Positions 61,782-64,000 of a stretch of 64,000 nt of DNA are shown here, piece by piece. A model generated the notes under the pieces. It did not search any database, had not been told where the DNA came from, and was given only the letters and a program-made list of their open reading frames with translations. The DNA lies in the NCBI GenBank assembly GCA_913051935.1, contig CAJXCU010000001.1:1-64000 (forward strand), given 5' to 3'. The position numbers were made by a program, and so were the translations under genes. Position 1 is the stretch's first letter; each line of letters starts with the position of its first letter. The DNA is from an uncultured Flavobacteriales bacterium (lineage in GTDB: Bacteria; Bacteroidota; Bacteroidia; Flavobacteriales_D; Crocinitomicaceae).

Positions 61782-64000
61782 AACCGTAAAATCATTTTAA
61801 GATTAAACCTTCGCTGCGTTAGGTAATTTGGGATTGAATAAAAACGTCCTCCAACGTCTTGAATCCATTGTTTTGATAGTACGTTGTTGATACCGAGTAA
61901 ATTAAATATTTCTATGGACAGAAGTGCTTGACTAAAGTTTTTCTTCCAGAACGAATTTTTTGCCGCCCTACCCATAAAATCATAGGACATACCTAAATCA
62001 ACTCTAAAGTAGGATTTCATTCTTAGGGTATCTTTATACCGCGTTGGGTCGGGTGGTCCGTAGGGTAGGCGGGTTCCAAATTGCATACCCATTTGAACAG
62101 TAAAACTCTCTAGTCCAGGCATTTGATCTTGTACCAATGCGCCAAAATTAAAAAGTTGATCTGTTGGTCTCGGGATGAAACCAGGATAAATCACTGCACT
62201 GTCCGTAACTACTTGGTCGTCGCTGAATCCAAAAATAATGCGTTCTCCAGACTCATTATAATACTCTGTATATTGATCATCGAGTATATCCTCTTTGGTC
62301 GCGAGTAAGCCAATTTTAAAAAAAGATTCAATGCCTTCAACAAACTCTCCGTGAACGTTTATGTCTAAACCGTAGGCATAGGCTACAGCATTATTTTCTG
62401 CATAGTACCTGGTTCGAACATTTTCAATTTGGTAAGGATTGACATCCCATAAATATTTGTAGTACAATTCACCTGAAAACTTGAAGGGCAGCTCTCTTTG
62501 CCACATGTTGAAATAAAAATCTGTACCGGCTACAATATGCAGAGATTTCTGAGATTGTACATTTGTTCTTAGTGTTCCGTCAAAGTATCTAAATTCTCTG
62601 TAGAAGGGAGGCTGATAATACATTCCTGAGGATAATCGGTAGGAAATATTTCTCTTTTTCAAGCTTTTGTTTTTTACCACAAAAGCACTGGGATAGTATA
62701 CCAAAGCAACTCTTGGTGTGAGGTAAAATTCATTATTGATAGTGGTATATCCCCCCCTTGTTCCAATGCGAAGTGCGAGCTTGGAGCTAGACTCTTTCAC
62801 GGTGTCGCTTAAAGTTAATTTTTGTTTTTCACCATGCTCTCCAACTTTATAGCTTCTGGTGATAAAAATATTTTTTCGCGTTTTGGACCAGATAGAATTG
62901 AGCTGTAGAAAACCTGTATAACGTTGATTACTTAATGATAATTGACCTTTTATCGTCTCGAATAGCTCTATTTCATTTGCGTTATTTTGTGGCACACTAT
63001 ATCCCGCAGAATCAATCATTCTCCATTCACTAAGAACATCTTGAAATTCGTCGGCTTGGAATGATAGGCCCCATTTTAAGGTTCTATTTCTATATTTTTC
63101 TCTTTTTTGGTCGATAAAACCATTGTGAAGTACTTGTTCACCGTTGTGGTAAATATTAATAATTGTCGCATCTAATCGATTTCTTGCATGGTTTAAAAAT
63201 GTCCCTATCCCTAATACAGCAATAGAGTCACCAAACTCTTTTTTGGAGGGGTCTGTTTCCAGCTCATTGATATAATATTGGCCTTGAATATCAAAGTATT
63301 CTCGCTCTGTTGTTTGAAATGCCGTTGCATACAGGTCGAGTTTTGTTTTGTCGCTTGGTTGCCAATTTAGAGAAACACCACCCATCATGGTTTCGAATTT
63401 TGTTTGTTCTTGTCCGTCAAAATAAATGCGAAACGAATATGCTTCATTTGCCGTTCCGAAATCTGTTTCAGATGTCTGAGGACTAAATCGATAATTATTC
63501 GAAGAGTAGTGGAGTAGGGTGTTTAAGTTTAATTTTTTTGAAAGTCTTGTCTTAGTTGCAATCTGCCCATCCATAAAAACTGGGTTATAGGCTCCTTTGG
63601 TTGGTAGCGAATTTAAAAAGTAGCCATTGGAGCGATAACGGGCTCCTGCTATGTAGCTAAAATGGTCATTTACTTTTTGCTCTGCATGAGCTTCAACACC
63701 CAATAATGATAACATAAGAGAGGATTTAAAGGCTTTCGGGTCGTTGTAGGATATGTCCAAAACAGAACTTAGTTTATCACCATATTGCGCATCAAACCCC
63801 CCTGCAGAAAATCGAACGGATTGAACAAGTGCAGAATGAATAAAGCTCATTCCTTCTTGTTGGCCACTTCGCGTTAAAAAAGGTCGATAGACGAGAAATC
63901 CATTGACATAAACAAGGTTCTCATCATAATTTCCACCTCTAACATTATAATTAGAGGTCAATTCATTATTGGAGGTAGCTGCAGTTGTAAGTACCAGTCC
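61778..64000 (-). CDS. TonB-dependent receptor, C-terminal part (5' end outside window)
   Basis: The reading frame continues to the right edge: the track Met is a TTG at 63961 inside the gene, preceded by GLVLTTAATSNNE. The fragment holds the end of the plug domain (VRGGNYDENLVYVNGFLVYRPF) and a large beta-barrel (about 600 residues) ending in FNLKMILRF with an aromatic C-terminus. It is a non-SusC type receptor; the ligand is unknown. The stop overlaps the LuxR-type gene. Confidence 0.9.
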   Translation of the reverse strand, partial: GLVLTTAATSNNELTSNYNVRGGNYDENLVYVNGFLVYRPFLTRSGQQEGMSFIHSALVQSVRFSAGGFDAQYGDKLSSVLDISYNDPKAFKSSLMLSLLGVEAHAEQKVNDHFSYIAGARYRSNGYFLNSLPTKGAYNPVFMDGQIATKTRLSKKLNLNTLLHYSSNNYRFSPQTSETDFGTANEAYSFRIYFDGQEQTKFETMMGGVSLNWQPSDKTKLDLYATAFQTTEREYFDIQGQYYINELETDPSKKEFGDSIAVLGIGTFLNHARNRLDATIINIYHNGEQVLHNGFIDQKREKYRNRTLKWGLSFQADEFQDVLSEWRMIDSAGYSVPQNNANEIELFETIKGQLSLSNQRYTGFLQLNSIWSKTRKNIFITRSYKVGEHGEKQKLTLSDTVKESSSKLALRIGTRGGYTTINNEFYLTPRVALVYYPSAFVVKNKSLKKRNISYRLSSGMYYQPPFYREFRYFDGTLRTNVQSQKSLHIVAGTDFYFNMWQRELPFKFSGELYYKYLWDVNPYQIENVRTRYYAENNAVAYAYGLDINVHGEFVEGIESFFKIGLLATKEDILDDQYTEYYNESGERIIFGFSDDQVVTDSAVIYPGFIPRPTDQLFNFGALVQDQMPGLESFTVQMGMQFGTRLPYGPPDPTRYKDTLRMKSYFRVDLGMSYDFMGRAAKNSFWKKNFSQALLSIEIFNLLGINNVLSKQWIQDVGGRFYSIPNYLTQRRFNLKMILRF

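Noticed and set aside
1-64000. CRISPR arrays, insertion sequences, tRNA or rRNA genes, prophage
   Set aside because: No repeat-spacer pattern, transposase or TPsiC/anticodon-like segments were found in the gaps; gaps are mostly under 170 bp.

Overview
The window is a gene-dense, AT-rich chromosomal stretch from a member of the Bacteroidota, most likely a marine or saline Flavobacteriia/Flavobacteriales lineage. The evidence is two type IX secretion system (T9SS) PorU/PorV-type gene pairs, a SprF/PorP-like signal peptide and N-terminus at the left edge, a secreted protease with a T9SS type A sorting tail, promoters of the Bacteroidetes type (TAnnTTTG -7 box) and an almost complete lack of Shine-Dalgarno sequences. 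A six-subunit Na+-translocating NADH:quinone reductase, an NhaD-type antiporter, a photolyase and a carotenoid cluster suggest a sunlit, sodium-rich habitat. I cannot name the genus. No CRISPR array, insertion sequence, prophage, tRNA or rRNA was seen; this looks like core chromosome.

Layout. 1-5.4 kb: start of a SprF/PorP-like gene (minus, cut by the window edge), then porU and porV. 5.5-7.7 kb: bioB-bioF. 7.7-13.8 kb: nqrABCDEF on the minus strand. 14.0-19.1 kb: apaG, rsmG, an ECF sigma factor, a family 2 glycosyltransferase, tgt and an LptF/LptG permease. 19.2-21.4 kb: a subtilisin-like protease exported by T9SS. 21.4-21.7 kb: the only gene-free stretch over 300 bp. 21.9-31.4 kb: a long minus-strand run containing rnz, a STAS protein, pyrB, pyrR, folC, tonB-exbD-exbB, nhaD, an amino-acid dehydrogenase and anmK. 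31.5-32.6 kb: an acyl-CoA dehydrogenase, divergent from anmK.

32.7-38.9 kb: a compact eight-gene minus-strand operon (ECF sigma, crtI, crtB, idi, a 6-pyruvoyl-tetrahydropterin synthase, a flavin reductase, a photolyase, a PrxQ-type peroxiredoxin). It looks like a light and oxidative-damage protection unit, and five TGTTTA half-sites precede it. 38.9-42.3 kb: a threonine dehydrogenase-like gene diverging from hmgA-hpd (tyrosine catabolism). 42.4-46.6 kb: the translation operon rplM-rpsI-rpsB-tsf-pyrH-frr. 46.7-51.0 kb: an enoyl-CoA hydratase family gene, a coiled-coil membrane protein, an aldehyde dehydrogenase, purS and pssA.

51.1-57.4 kb: a PorV-like gene overlapping a 1720-residue PorU-like protein (PorU2), the most interesting T9SS element here. 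57.4-64.0 kb: an RsbU-type phosphatase, an LpxD-like acyltransferase, rpmE2, a Sua5 family gene, a LuxR-type regulator and the 3' part of a TonB-dependent receptor cut by the right edge.

The genes fit a sodium-driven, envelope-rich lifestyle. NQR pumps Na+ and NhaD can trade Na+ for H+; ExbBD-TonB energises receptors such as the one at the right edge. T9SS (PorU/PorV) exports and anchors proteins such as the protease at 19.2 kb. Gene starts were revised from the ORF track where a better start codon was visible (porV, nqrA, nqrB, STAS, folC, the acyl-CoA dehydrogenase, hpd, pyrH, the aldehyde dehydrogenase, the LuxR regulator).
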